64,000 nt of DNA from NCBI GenBank assembly GCA_047967505.1, contig CM106539.1. One strand, written 5' to 3'. This DNA is from Dipteris shenzhenensis (lineage: Eukaryota; Polypodiophyta; Polypodiopsida; Gleicheniales). The notes below the pieces were generated by a model, which was given only the letters and a program-made list of their open reading frames with translations, was not told the DNA's origin and made no database searches. Shown here one piece after another: positions 44,371 through 55,642 of the stretch (position 1 is the stretch's first letter; the number at the start of each line of letters is the position of its first letter). The position numbers and the translations under genes are program-made.

Positions 44371-45465
44371 GATGTCAACTGTACTTAACTTTTAATCTAG
44401 TGCTTTGAAAATGAAGAAGTTATTAGTACAAGGGAGATTTTTCCCATATGTCCATTTTTTAAAGTATAATAATTGTTAGAATAAAGATAATTTGACTAGA
44501 AAGTTCCTTTATATGCATGAAAAGACTCAAAACATCATGTTTTAAGTCCCTTTTTAAGACTACTTGCAATGGGGACACAATGTTTAAAATCATTGTAACT
44601 TTAATTTATATCAATTTACCCACTACCTATTTCTTATTTCGAGTTCTCAACTATGTTTTATAGAGCTAAATCAAAATAGAAATTAAAAAACAATAATATT
44701 TTAAAAAACTAAAGTACTTAAATAAAATTAAAAGAACATTTTTAAAATAAAAAATACAAATTCAAAATCATAGATATGAAAACATTTCAAGTCCAATTTG
44801 AAATTTGAATCGTACGCCATACACATACCGTATTTTTTAAAATACGTATTCTTCTTCCCAAGTCTATATTTTCGCATTGAGATCCTCCATCATGCTTCCA
44901 AACCTTCTCATTGGGTGCTTTCAAAACCATCTCGTTGAGATCTTGGCACCCAGCTATCTTCTGCGCATGAAATACACAGAGGAGTGTATAATTGGAAGAT
45001 CTGTGCCTCTTGCAGCAACAATAGTGACCGCATGCTGCTACTCTTCTTCTTCACCATTATTCTTGAATCATCATTGATTTACGGGATCCTTTCGCAAGCG
45101 GAGAAGAGGTTTTGTCGAGTTCACTCTTACCTCTTAAATCTAAAGATTCGCCTGAGGAAGGGAGCAAGCGAGAGTCCTTATCCTCTTTCATCTGGCTAGA
45201 CTGGTGATTCCTCTACCATTGCCAGGCCCCAGGCTCTTACTATTGCATCCTTGTCGTGCTTGCTTGTTTCCTGTAGTGTAGAAGTATGAACTTCAATAAA
45301 AGCAAACATCGATGAAGCAAATTAGAGAATCCTCCAGAATTTAGGAGCCCTAGAACAGTCCCGTCCAAATGGTTCATGTCCGGGTGTGCTATTTGTATTG
45401 TTGAAGCTACGAATGTAATATGATTTTTCTTCATGGCCACACAAGCACTTGATTTTGAGCAGCAA
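44371..45465. other. Intergenic AT-rich DNA
   Basis: No gene is supported. The stretch at 44,870-45,440 is less AT-rich but shows no domain. Confidence 0.45.
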
Positions 45466-45475
45466 GGCCCGACCG

Positions 45476-46474
45476 GGGAAAATGTTTTGGTGAGCTTTTT
45501 AATGTGAGCTTTTTTACCATTTCCTTTGTTTTTGCGAGCTTTTTTTAGAAATCCATATGTGTTTTTGTTATAAGAAAGATGGGGAGGTTAGAAAGAGGGG
45601 GAGAGGATATAGGATATGTTCATTTTCATAGCATGTGGGAGGGATGGAAGAGTGTATACTATGCACAAGGGGGGGGGGGATATAAGTGGCAGTAGGAGGC
45701 AAAAAATTATGGAAGATATGCCCATATTCAAAGTAGAAGGGAAGAACTATGGGAGATATGTTCATTTTAAAAGTGTATAATTTGAAACTTTCTCATATTT
45801 GGATTCCTTGTTAAATTCCGGTCATTTTGAGTACCAATATGACCATATTCTGATTAAAATTGAAAAAATGGTGTTTTTGTCATTTTGGCCTGTTTTGGGC
45901 CTATTTTGAGTCTGCGCTAGCGCAGACTCAAAATAGGCCCAAAACAGGCCAAAAATGAATTCATGATAGAAACACCATTTTTAAAATTTTTATTGGAATA
46001 TGGTCATGTTGGCACTCAAAATGACCGGAATTCGATGAGGAATCCAAATATGAGGTCAAACCTGTCAAATTATACACTTTGAAAATGAACAAATTTCCCA
46101 CATGCTCTCCCTTCCCTTTGCATTTAGTAGGTGAACATAACTTTCACATTCCTCATCCTGTCTCTCCTCCTTGCACTCCTCTTTGCATACCTTATAAGTT
46201 CCCCCTCTACGTTCTCCACTATGATAACGAATATATGTTTCAACTCCCCTCCCCTTCCTTCTCCATGCCACCTTACCCATGCACCTGTCCCTCCCCCTTT
46301 CCTTTATCTCCCCTCCCCCCCTCTCTCCTCTTAATTGCAACCACAACCCAAACTTTCAACCCACCCCATTCCATGAACCCCCCCCCTCTCTCTCTTAGGT
46401 GAATGAAAAGCTCGCAATATTCATGAAAATTGAAAAAAAGCTCATGAGAAAAAGCTCACCAAAAAATCACACCC
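45476..46474. mobile_element. Foldback MULE-like non-autonomous element
   Basis: A 999-bp element flanked by a 10-bp direct repeat GGCCCGACCG (45,466-45,475 and 46,475-46,484). The ends are inverted: left GGGAAAATGTTTTGGTGAGC, right end read in reverse GGGTGTGATTTTTTGGTGAG. The inverted similarity continues inward through most of both arms (GGATTCC, AATTCCGGTCATTTTGAG, GACCATATTC, AAAATGGTGTTT) to a perfect central palindrome. A 9-11-bp target duplication with long inverted arms is typical of Mutator-like elements. No transposase is encoded; the purine-rich frames inside are not genes. Confidence 0.8.
45883..45954. repeat. Perfect 72-bp palindrome
   Basis: 36-bp arms meet at 45,918/45,919 in GTCTGCGCTAGCGCAGAC with no spacer and no mismatch. 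It is the centre of the foldback element and could extrude a cruciform. Confidence 0.95.
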
Positions 46475-46484
46475 GGCCCGACCG

Positions 46485-47640
46485 AACCTGGAGATATAGT
46501 ATGAAGCCATATTCGTATTTGAAAGGTTTAGATTGCACCGACACAGCCGTCTAGTTCTCCTTGCTGTACTTAAAGGCTATAATCAACAAAAGCTTGCCAG
46601 GCGAATACTCTAGTTCAGTCTCCATTTTCTTTCCGCACTGGAAATCTCTCTGTATTGATAAGATGTTGCCATTTTGGTGCTTGGAAAGGATGGACGATTT
46701 TATTTCTTGTGGCTCCACCTATTTAGCTTTGCTTTTCACTACGCCATCTTGGAGATGAGAAGGGATAACACTAAACACACTTGCTGTTTACTACGCCATC
46801 TTGGAGATTTGAAGGGATAACACTAAAAACACACACACACGAGACACACACACATGCGCACACAGAGATTTAGAAGGCTATCGTTGGGAAGAGGCATCAG
46901 GAAGCCAAAAGGCCTGAGAAATGAACCACTGGGTTAAGGTGGATAATGTATAGAAAGATGACAATGAAGTTTCCCCATCTGCAGTGAACTGCTCAAGATT
47001 GTAAGAATCTACCATCCTCGGATGCGCCTTCGTGACCTAAGTGGAGCTTCTGATGCAATCAATGGAAATGAAGAATCCAATGGAAAAAGCGTGGTGACTA
47101 GGCCCGAATGCTTCTTTCACTAGAGCTGGGGGTGGAACGGCAATGGGGAAGGATGGAAAGACTAAAAATTTTGGGAGGGATGGAGAGGATGAAGGATGGA
47201 AGCTCAATCTGAGGCTTGGGCTATGGTTGCGCTTAGTTGCTTGCCATGGAAGATCGTGGCTTCTCTGACTTGCTCTCCTCTACTCCGCAAGCCTGCTACA
47301 CCTTCCTCTACTCCTCCTCCTCCCATGCCCGAACTGCTTGCCAGGACTCCTTTACGTCCTACTCCTCCTCCCATGCCCAAACTCCTTGCCAGAGAGATTC
47401 TCCCATGCCCAAATCCCTCCAAGCGACATCTTGGAGAGCACCAGGATTATCATGGAAGCTGCTAAGGCCACAGACTACACAAAGGAAATCCCCATGACCT
47501 CAACATGAGTTGCCTTGTAGGCCACGGATACGCTCATCAAGGCTACAGCTTGCTTCAGGAAGATAAGGAGATCAGCCACAAGCTTGAATAATATCTCCAT
47601 TACAGTGAACTAAAGCATGGACAAACCCCTCCCCTCCTAC
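46485..47640. other. Intergenic DNA with a CA microsatellite
   Basis: It contains a short duplication TACGCCATCTTGGAGAT (about 46,740 and 46,790), a CA tract at 46,826-46,864 and a C/T-rich small repeat near 47,300-47,400. No gene is supported. Confidence 0.45.
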
Positions 47641-47643
47641 TTA

Positions 47644-48050
47644 GGGACTTAGCACATGGGAATAAATAGGATGGGAATGGGAAAAGGTGGTCCCAAGTGG
47701 TCCCATGTATATTTCTATCCTATTCCCATCCCACCATGTGCTAACAAAAAAAGAACTAGGGATGGGTTTAGGAGGAAGAGGACACATGGCATCATTTCAT
47801 GTGTTTAAGAGGTGGGGACCTTGTGGGGACAAGGACACATGTCATCCTTCGAGCATCCTTCCATGCTTTTGAATCCCTAAAAAAGGGGAACCCATTCTGG
47901 TTGCTAGGGTCTAGAGGCCATGGTCCAAGATGGGAGAAAAAGTGGCTACTCCCATTCTAAATCCATCCTAGACCTCTTGGTGTAGGATGGGAGTAATGAT
48001 GACAAAATTATTCCCATCCTAATGCTAGCCCCATCCATGTGCTAAGGCCC
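47644..48050. mobile_element. Tourist-like MITE (PIF/Harbinger type)
   Basis: A 407-bp element. The left end is GGGACTTAGCACATGG, and the right end read in reverse is GGGCCTTAGCACATGG. Both ends are flanked by TTA (47,641-47,643 and 48,051-48,053), the target site used by PIF/Harbinger transposases. Sub-terminal GGATGGGAAT units recur in both orientations. No protein is encoded, so it would depend on a transposase elsewhere. Confidence 0.8.
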
Positions 48051-48053
48051 TTA

Positions 48054-50029
48054 GTCTACAAAATGTGCTTGGCTACGCCCAAGGGTACATTGCTTCCCAG
48101 CAAGGCCACAAGCATCGGTGCCTCAAGTTTATTTTGAGGGTTAGGGTACCGAGAGGATGAGCAAGGCTACTCTCAAGGATATTCCACATAGGGTACCCGG
48201 AAATGTGCAGATGTACAAACAGAGTAACAAAAGTACTGGAGAGTAAAGAGAGCACTAAAATCGACCTTGGTTTGTTTTGGCCTCTCCCCTTCTCTTCTAC
48301 CTAGGTTCCATTATATCCAAATTGAAAAACGTATGCCCCATAGAATCATAAGGAAACTTGATATATTATATTGCTTCACTTTTATATTCGAGCGTCATCT
48401 CAATCCTTTAGTATATTGGAGAAAGGTTATTGTAACTGCGTGAGTGTACGCAACCCCATCTATGCTCTTTTCCATTCTTCCAAAGGTCAAAGAAAGCTCT
48501 GTGCAGTATCGCAAGACAATGCATAACCAAGCTCTCATCTTAGGCATTTTAGTTATTGGTTGCATTCTTCTTAATCTCTACAATTGTCTCACACTTAGCT
48601 TTAGAGTGATCTTTTCTTTCCCTTAGTTGGTTTATATTTTCCTTTTTCTCTCGAAGGTTTTGTGGCATTACTTATGTGCATACATGAACAATTAGATTTC
48701 CAAAAAGGTTTTGATGATGCATCATTGCTGGTGGTGTTTTGCCAACATCTTTATAATGTCTTGAAATGCCCATATATGGAATGCCATTTAATAATGGGAT
48801 GTTCTTCTATGATCTGTCTTTGAATTCTTGTCTCTTCGTTCTAAAGCCAAACCAAAAAATGGTGTGTTACCTACTAAGTTCTAAGTCCATATAAGGGGAA
48901 ACTATGCATTTTTAGCTGTAGAGTTCATAATTGTAAATAGGAGCCTAGGATTTGTGGGGATGTATAGGTGATCTTTGATTTTTGCCATATCGATGTGTAA
49001 TGATTGCTACTAGCACTTGCAACTAGATCCCTTGATTTCTAGTGTCAAAATCATGATGGGCTACCTCGAATTTGGAGATTTGCACTTGCACGTGGTTTGG
49101 CCCTTAGTCTATGCTAGAACCTCGTGTCCGTTCCTTTCTACTACTATGAAGGCCTACACAATAGTCCCATAATTCATGAAACATGTGTGAATGCAACCCT
49201 TTGCAACTTAAGCACCTATCATATAAACTTTGTTTATAAAACATATTCATCATCAAAATTGATCACAAGAGGATTTGCAAAAAAAAAACATGCAAACCAA
49301 GTCCACAGCATAGCTCATTTGAAAGCGCATGCATTCCTTAAGCTCAATCAAGCTAGAAACATTTTATACAATTAGAAGAAAATCTACAAGATATTGCTAA
49401 GATACAAGTGCTACATTGAGAATTTATATCAAACTCCATTAAACAAAATGTATATAAGAGGAACATTTCTCTGGTACTCAACCAATTTGGAGAGTCCCAA
49501 ATGAGAATTTCCCAATTTTCCTAATAGCGTCAGTCCTTAAGTTTTTTTGTGATGTTTCCATAGTCCATTGTGTTTACCTGAGATCAGTTTTTTTGTTGTT
49601 TTGACATGCACGCACAATTACGTGAAAAGTATGCTGTCTTTCATACGAGGGAGCAACAATATTATTTTGCTAAAACAATGATGGAAAGAGTCCAGTCCAA
49701 TCAACGTCTTTTTATTTTCCCATCCCCACCAACAATTGCTAGTACAGAAGGTGAGGGTTCAATGTGTCTTATGATTGCACAGCCCTATGGTGGATGTGGC
49801 TTTACTATTGATAGAAAATAATTTATTGTGGTGTGTGTGCTTGCATGTGGCCATCCTTATCACTAGTTTTGTTTTGCAAATCTATGTTTGGAAGACACAC
49901 ATTGTAGGGTGGAGGGTTGCTTGGAAAAAATCCACACAGTAGCAAAATCGATGGTTTTATGCTCATTAATTGGTATGCCTCCCTATTTTGCTTGGCTTTT
50001 ATGTATTGCATATATTCTTTGTGACTGGT
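48054..50029. other. Intergenic DNA
   Basis: No recognised gene or repeat. A 71-codon frame at 49,606-49,821 (MHAQLREKYAVFHTREQQYY) has protein-like composition but no recognisable family. Confidence 0.4.
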
Positions 50030-51830
50030 TGCCCACTACTTTCTATCTTTCTATTTCTGTAATTCTTTACATGTGCTTTTCAATGGTTTGTCAATGCTTT
50101 GTGACTACTTTATCACTACTTTCTCTTTTAAAATTGATTTCCTATAAACAGTCATTGCTTTCAGATTGCTTTGACACTGCTTTATGTCTGCTTGCTTTTG
50201 TGAGTGCTTTTGCACTGCTTGTGATTGGTTTGGTAGTGCTTTGGCACTAATTTTTGATTGCTTGGTCACTGCTTTGCATTTCTAGACTTTTTTACATGAC
50301 ATATGCAAAGTACTCTACATGTGCTTTGTGGGTCTCACTGCTCTGGCACTACTTTGTATGTGTGCTTGCCAATGCTTAGCTGTGCTTTGCCACTGCTTTC
50401 TCTTTTAAAACTTCTTTCCATGTAAATAGTCATTGCTTTTAGTATGCTTTGGCACTACTTTGTGATTGCTTGCTTTTGTGAGTGCTTTTGCACTGCTTGT
50501 GACTAGTTTGGTAGTGCTTTGGCATTGCTTTCTGACTGCTTGGTCACTGCTTTGCATTTTTAGATTGCTTTACATGGCATATGCGAAGTACTCTACATGT
50601 GCTTTGTGGGTCTCACTGCTTGTATGTGTGCTTGGTCAATGCTTAGCAATGCTTTGTGACTGCTTTACCACTGCTTTCTCTTTTAAACTTGCTTTCCATG
50701 TAAACAGTCATTGCTTTCAGTATGCTTTGGCACTGCTTTGTGAACTGCTTGCTTTTGTGAGTGCTTTTGCACTGCTTGCGATTGGTTTGGTAGTGCTTTG
50801 GCACTGCTTTCTGACTATTTGGTCACTCCTTTGCATTTTTAGACTGCTTTACATGGAATATGCAAAGTACTCTACATGTGCTTTGGCACTGCTTTGTGAA
50901 TGCTTGCTTTTGTGAGTGCTTTTGCAGTCCTTTAGCACTACTTGTGAGTGGTTTGGTAGTGCTTTAGCACTGCTTTCTATCTACTTGGTCATTGCTAAGC
51001 ATTGAGAAGCACACATACAGCACCGAGGCCCCCAAAGTACTCTACATGTGCTTTGTGGGTCTCACTGCTTTAGCACTGCTTTGTATGTGTGCTTGTCAAT
51101 GCTTAGCAGTGCTTTGTGACTACTTTACAACTGCTATGTGTGTTCTATGTTAGGTACCATGTGTTCTCTAGTAGTTAGCATTTATTGTGTGTATTTATAA
51201 TATATTTTCTACCTATTAGCATTTTTGTGTGTGAAACAACATTTGGTCTATGCTAGCTAGCATGTATTCTATGCTAACTAGCAAGGCTTCAATATCTAGA
51301 GGTAAGTCGCTAGAACAAAGATAAAAACTGTGCTCTTTTCTAGAGATAAACGGTCGGTAATATGGCCCTTGTCCCTAAAGGGGACCCCTCAAGGGCCATA
51401 TTGACAAATGCTTATCTCTAGAAAAGACTCTAGAAATAAATCTATTTGTTAATATCGCCCTTGAGGGGTCTCCTTTAGGGGCAAGGGCCATAGTGGCAAG
51501 GGTACTGACATTGCTCCCTCAAGACATTGCTTTTGCACTGCTTGTGAGTGGTTTGGTAGTGCTTTGGCATTGCTTTCTGACTGCTTGATTTTGCCAGTGC
51601 TTTTGTGAATGGTTTGCAATGCTTAAGCAGTCGGTTTGGATTTTTGTTTGCTTTCCTTCTACTTTTGGACTTCTTTGCATATGCTTTGCATGGGGCTGTG
51701 CAAGTGCATCATGTGCTTTGTGATGGTTTTCAGGGAGTGCTTTGTATATTTATTGGTAGTGCTTTTCTGTGCATGACTACATGATTACTAAATGTGTTCT
51801 TGCATTAGTTTGCATGTGTTTTTTCCACCG
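50030..51830. repeat. TGCTTTG-based satellite, higher-order period about 278 bp
   Basis: The basic unit of about 11-13 bp, TGCTTTGNCACTG, is arranged in a longer repeat marked by AGTACTCTACATGTGCTTTG at about 50,308, 50,587, 50,865 and 51,036 (spacings near 279, 278 and 171). The strand is strongly T/G-biased. Hydrophobic frames of up to 149 codons result from the repeat. The end (51,520-51,740) is degenerate. Confidence 0.88.
51335..51492. repeat. Nested inverted repeats within the satellite
   Basis: An outer pair spans 51,361-51,421 and 51,430-51,492 with about 61-bp arms (TATGGCCCTTG, CCTAAAGG, ACCCCTCAAGGGC, ATATT). Inside, 51,335-51,426 forms a second hairpin whose ends are CTTTTCTAGAGATAA and its complement. 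AAGGGCC cores occur four times. It is more GC-rich than the satellite it interrupts. Confidence 0.88.
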
Positions 51831-51839
51831 GGATAAAAT

Positions 51840-52353
51840 CTTCATTTGAAGTTTGGCATGTTCAGTGGATGCAGTTTTTGTTGATAATTCATAGGTAGGA
51901 TCATCAGACAATCTTGGAGTACTTGCACATGCACACATGCATTTACTGCTAAGCCTGCACCTTTCTTAGGCAACATAGCCCATGAGAAGACTCCTGGCCT
52001 TAGCCCAGGACATGAGCCCCATTCTCCTTTTTGGAAAGTTGTTTTTGATAATGAATAGGCAAGGTCATCAGAAAAGGTTGGAAGAGATTCACCTGATTGT
52101 ACATTTATTGGTGATGAGATAACACCTTTGTCAGGCAAGGTCTGTACAGAGTGCTAAAAAAGTGGTTGAATTAGAAGATGGAACAGACACACAGATGGGT
52201 GATATACTTGCACAGGTAGGTTTGGATGATCTCATAGAAGCAGCCACAACTATAAGATGCTGCTCCCAACCAAGAGATGAGTCTAGATGGGCTGACTGTG
52301 GGACAATGGATAAAGGTACTGACAAAGCGCAAGACCTCGTAGAACAATGCAGC
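51840..52353 (+). pseudogene. Possible decayed coding region, unidentified
   Basis: Plus-strand frames contain two related segments, VFVDNS*VGSSDNLG (about 51,868) and VVFDNE*ARSSEKVGRDS (about 52,042), and then KKVVELEDGTDTQMGDILAQ and VGLDDLIEAATTIRCCS to a TGA at 52,351-52,353. Content is protein-like but broken by stops. No family is recognised. Confidence 0.25.
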
Positions 52354-52856
52354 TGAGGCCAGTCCATCAACTGCATTGATGCCTACTAGCAGGGCAACAA
52401 GGACTAAAACACCAAGTAATGTTGAAAAGGTTCTTGAGAAGGATGCAAGTCTTGTAGCTAACCTTAAATCTTGTATGCACTGCCCATAGGCCTGCAAGAG
52501 ATTGTAATTTTTAGATTTGGAATCTGGGTTTATCCCATGTAATGAAATGCCATCTTAATCAAGTCATTGGTATAATTGTGATGTCTCTTATTGTAGTCTA
52601 AATGTCTTCTAGTTATTGTGCATGCTCTCCATCTGAACAGAGATCATAAACCTTAAAATAATTTGATTATCATACATTAATCTTATACTATCTTGCATTT
52701 GAGGTTTGTGACTACTTACCTCATCACTCCCCTCGAAGAACTTAAAAGTTGGGTAGGGAATTGTATCTTATTAAAATTACAGTTCAAAAATTCAGAGTTG
52801 TAGATATTTGTACCTGTGTATAAACATGTGTTAGCTTAATGAGAGAGCGAGAGATG

Positions 52857-53640
52857 GAGAGAGGTGCCTTGATGAAGCTCGATCATGTTGTGGTTTGTAT
52901 AGGTAATAAAAAATTACCATTGGACATGTACACAAAAGGTCCTTTCAAACTCTGGCCTAAGATGAGTGCAAAGATAACATGTGGTTCACATCTAGGTCAA
53001 CATAGGAGAGCACTAAAAAGATATGCTGCAAAGCTAGTGATCATTCACTGTACGAGCAATATCGCAATACCCCTCATGAACTTAGAGAGTAGCATTTTGT
53101 TGTCTCTCCTAGGACCTGACTATTACATGATCCCAGAGAGCAAGAATGCAAAATGATGTGCACTTGTGATAGACATGAATGGTGTGTTGATTTATCATCA
53201 CAATCATGAGAAGCAGCTATTCTAGCTTGATGGCATCATCACGCATGGCAAGTATGAGACTTCCATGGAGGATTGGATCATGACTTGACATTTCTAGTGC
53301 CAGAGGACGCAGAGACTTTTTTGTGTTGAGCTTCTCGATGGTTCAACGTATATATAGGGAGCTCCCAACAGAGATGCAACTTGTTGCAGTGCTTTAAGTT
53401 GTGTTTTCTTGGCCTGGATAATGTTATCTCAAGATTTTTGGATCAAGAATATTGTGACAGGGCACATTTCACCATTTTTGATGGGAAACCAATCTTTTTC
53501 AAAAGGACCTATGGTATTTCTAGGAGAGATACCCTTTCTATGATGTGTTGGGTACCGTGCTTCTAGATGACACCATCTACAAGTGTACTGGAAATCCAGA
53601 AGGGACATTTTGTGTACTCCCAAAGTTAGATTCAGTCCTT
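52857..53640 (+). pseudogene. Possible decayed gene, unidentified
   Basis: Plus-strand frame MKLDHVVVCIGNKKLPLDMY, ALKRYAAKLVIIHCTSNIAI, LLGPDYYMIPESKNAK, a TGA, then CALVIDMNGVLIYHHNHEKQ, and in another frame FKLCFLGLDNVISRFLDQEY and HFTIFDGKPIFFKRTYGI. The D-M-N-G piece resembles the first motif of HAD-type phosphatases only weakly. It is interrupted by several stops and a frame change, so not functional here. Confidence 0.3.
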
Positions 53641-54405
53641 GTGCATTGGAAGCATAATTTTTTGGTTAAACATGTAGGACCCTGGTTATGGCGATGGTTG
53701 AACTTATGGGATTGCCAATAGTTTGCATTTGAAGACTACTTTGGTGCTTGGGAAGATACATATAGCCTTGTAGTTGTAGGTGGATGCGTTAATTTTACGA
53801 GCAAAAACCCATGAGCAGGTTTATCTGAGCGTGTTTTTAAGGAGATTAAAAATTTGTATTTCTTTAGGAAACATGGTTTTTACACTTTTATTTTCACTAG
53901 AACTAGATCCCTTTATCATAAAAACATATAAAATTGTCACTCATTCAATTTTACATAACATAAATTTTCTTCTACATAGACTTCCTTTATACCCCTGTTA
54001 TTACCTTTAAAAAGTGTTGAAAAATAATTCCTTTAAGAAACATCCCTCATAATCAGTCTCAATGTAATAATATTATACGTATATACTTACTTATTAAACA
54101 CATTTATAAAAATATGACAAGAGCTTTCTAGTATTTTAATAGCATAGATAACAATATATTTATGGATATGTTTATAAAGAAGTTTAAATTACTATAAATA
54201 AGTATTAACTTGGACTTATATATCACTCTTATAAAATATATGAAATATTTAATTCTATATATGCAATATTTTCCAAAATATAACCACGTAGTTATGCTCA
54301 AATGGGGTTTTTCGATCAATTTGAGTGGCTGAATGACTATATTTTGACATTGGATGTGAAAGTTATGCCACTTTTAAAAGTGCTTCCCATGGTAGTTTTG
54401 CCAGT
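53641..54405. other. AT-rich intergenic DNA
   Basis: Very AT-rich from 54,040 to 54,300. No gene is supported. Confidence 0.45.
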
Positions 54406-54500
54406 GAAACTACCTTGGAAGACCTACTTCAAATGGGTTTTATTGGCGAAACTACCTTGGAAGACCTACTTCAAATGGGTTTCACTGGCGAAACTACCTT
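54406..54500. repeat. 42-bp tandem repeat, two and a half copies
   Basis: GAAACTACCTTGGAAGACCT starts at 54,406 and 54,448, with a partial copy at 54,490. A second small repeat of TTCCCAAAT units follows at 54,582-54,665. Confidence 0.85.
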
Positions 54501-54679
54501 GATGGCTTATGTCAATGAGGAACACCTATTTCATTAATTTTGGACTTTTTGTGTTGTTTTTGGACGAAGCCCAAAAATCCTTCCCAAATGAAAACTTTCC
54601 TTTGTGAAAATATCATTCCCAAATCAAAATTTTACTTTCTGAAAATATTCTTCCCAAATCAAAAGTTCACTTTGTGGCA

Positions 54680-55129
54680 CTATCATATTCACATAAAAAT
54701 ATTGTTTTTTCAATCTATACTTTTGCACCAACATGCAAGAATTTGAAATAATCCTATATTAGAAATTCTAGCTATATCTAAGTTATTTGTTAATTTAATT
54801 ATTTTTAATATTTTTCCTTGACGTTTTTCCTTGATGTGATAAATTTATAAATCCATGAAAGGAGACTTAAATATTTCATGAAAATAACATTGTCACTCGC
54901 AATATGCACAAAATTTTTAAAACTTTTAATAAATAGAAAAAAGACATGATGCCATAAGACCCAAGTTTTGTATTGAACCAAAGAGGTATAATAGCAATTA
55001 TAGCTATTATTATATGATTACATTGAGAGACGTTGCTCTCAGCTAGAGTCTTTATATCCAAAATGATGTAGATTGAACATATGTTTACAATTTAAATTGT
55101 TGCTCTTAAAGAGCCTCAATTCATGCCAT
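54680..55129. other. AT-rich intergenic DNA
   Basis: No gene, repeat array or mobile element was recognised. Confidence 0.45.
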
Positions 55130-55530
55130 CTACATAATTTGACTCCCCATTGTCTTATTGCTCAATGTCACGATAGTCCCTTGCCAGGTGCCATCTGCAT
55201 AATTTGACTCCCACTTGTCTTGCCAAGCCTTGCCCCTTGGGTGCATTGACTCCTGTCTTATTGCTCAATGCGATAGTCCCTTGCCAGGTGCCATCTGCAT
55301 TAACTCCCTATTGTCTTGCCAAGCCTTGACCCTTGGGTGACATCCAGTGCAAAATACATGTGCCATCTGCATTAACTCCCACAAGTTATCTTGCCAAGCC
55401 TTGCCCCTTGGGTGCATTGACTCCCCATTGTCTTATTGCTCAATATGATAGTCCCTTGCTAGGTGCCATCTACATTAACTCCCTATTATCTTGGCAAGCC
55501 TTGACCCTTGGGTGACATCCAGTGCATATT
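55130..55530. repeat. Complex tandem repeat, about 178-bp higher-order period
   Basis: Units AGTCCCTTGCCAGGTGCCAT (about 55,171, 55,270, 55,448) and CAAGCCTTGCCCCTTGGGTG or GACCC variants (about 55,225, 55,320, 55,398, 55,497) alternate. Spacing between equivalent blocks is near 178 bp. Confidence 0.8.
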
Positions 55531-55642
55531 TTGACTCTCATTTGACATAGGAGGTGATGACTCTGATTATAATTGTCTTGGATTGGCTTCTTGCCTAGTA
55601 CCCAAATAAAATCCTTCAATGGACTTCAATACAAAGCTTTAA

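Noticed and set aside
46065-46402. Frames of 93-107 codons inside the foldback element
   Set aside because: Purine- or pyrimidine-rich low-complexity sequence with overlapping frames on both strands; no transposase motif.
50466-50915. 149-codon hydrophobic frame resembling a repeated membrane protein
   Set aside because: It is the translation of the TGCTTTG satellite; the pattern follows the repeat and no start context or domain is seen.
52857-53250. HAD-type phosphatase call from VIDMNGVLI
   Set aside because: A single loose motif in a broken frame is too weak to name a function.
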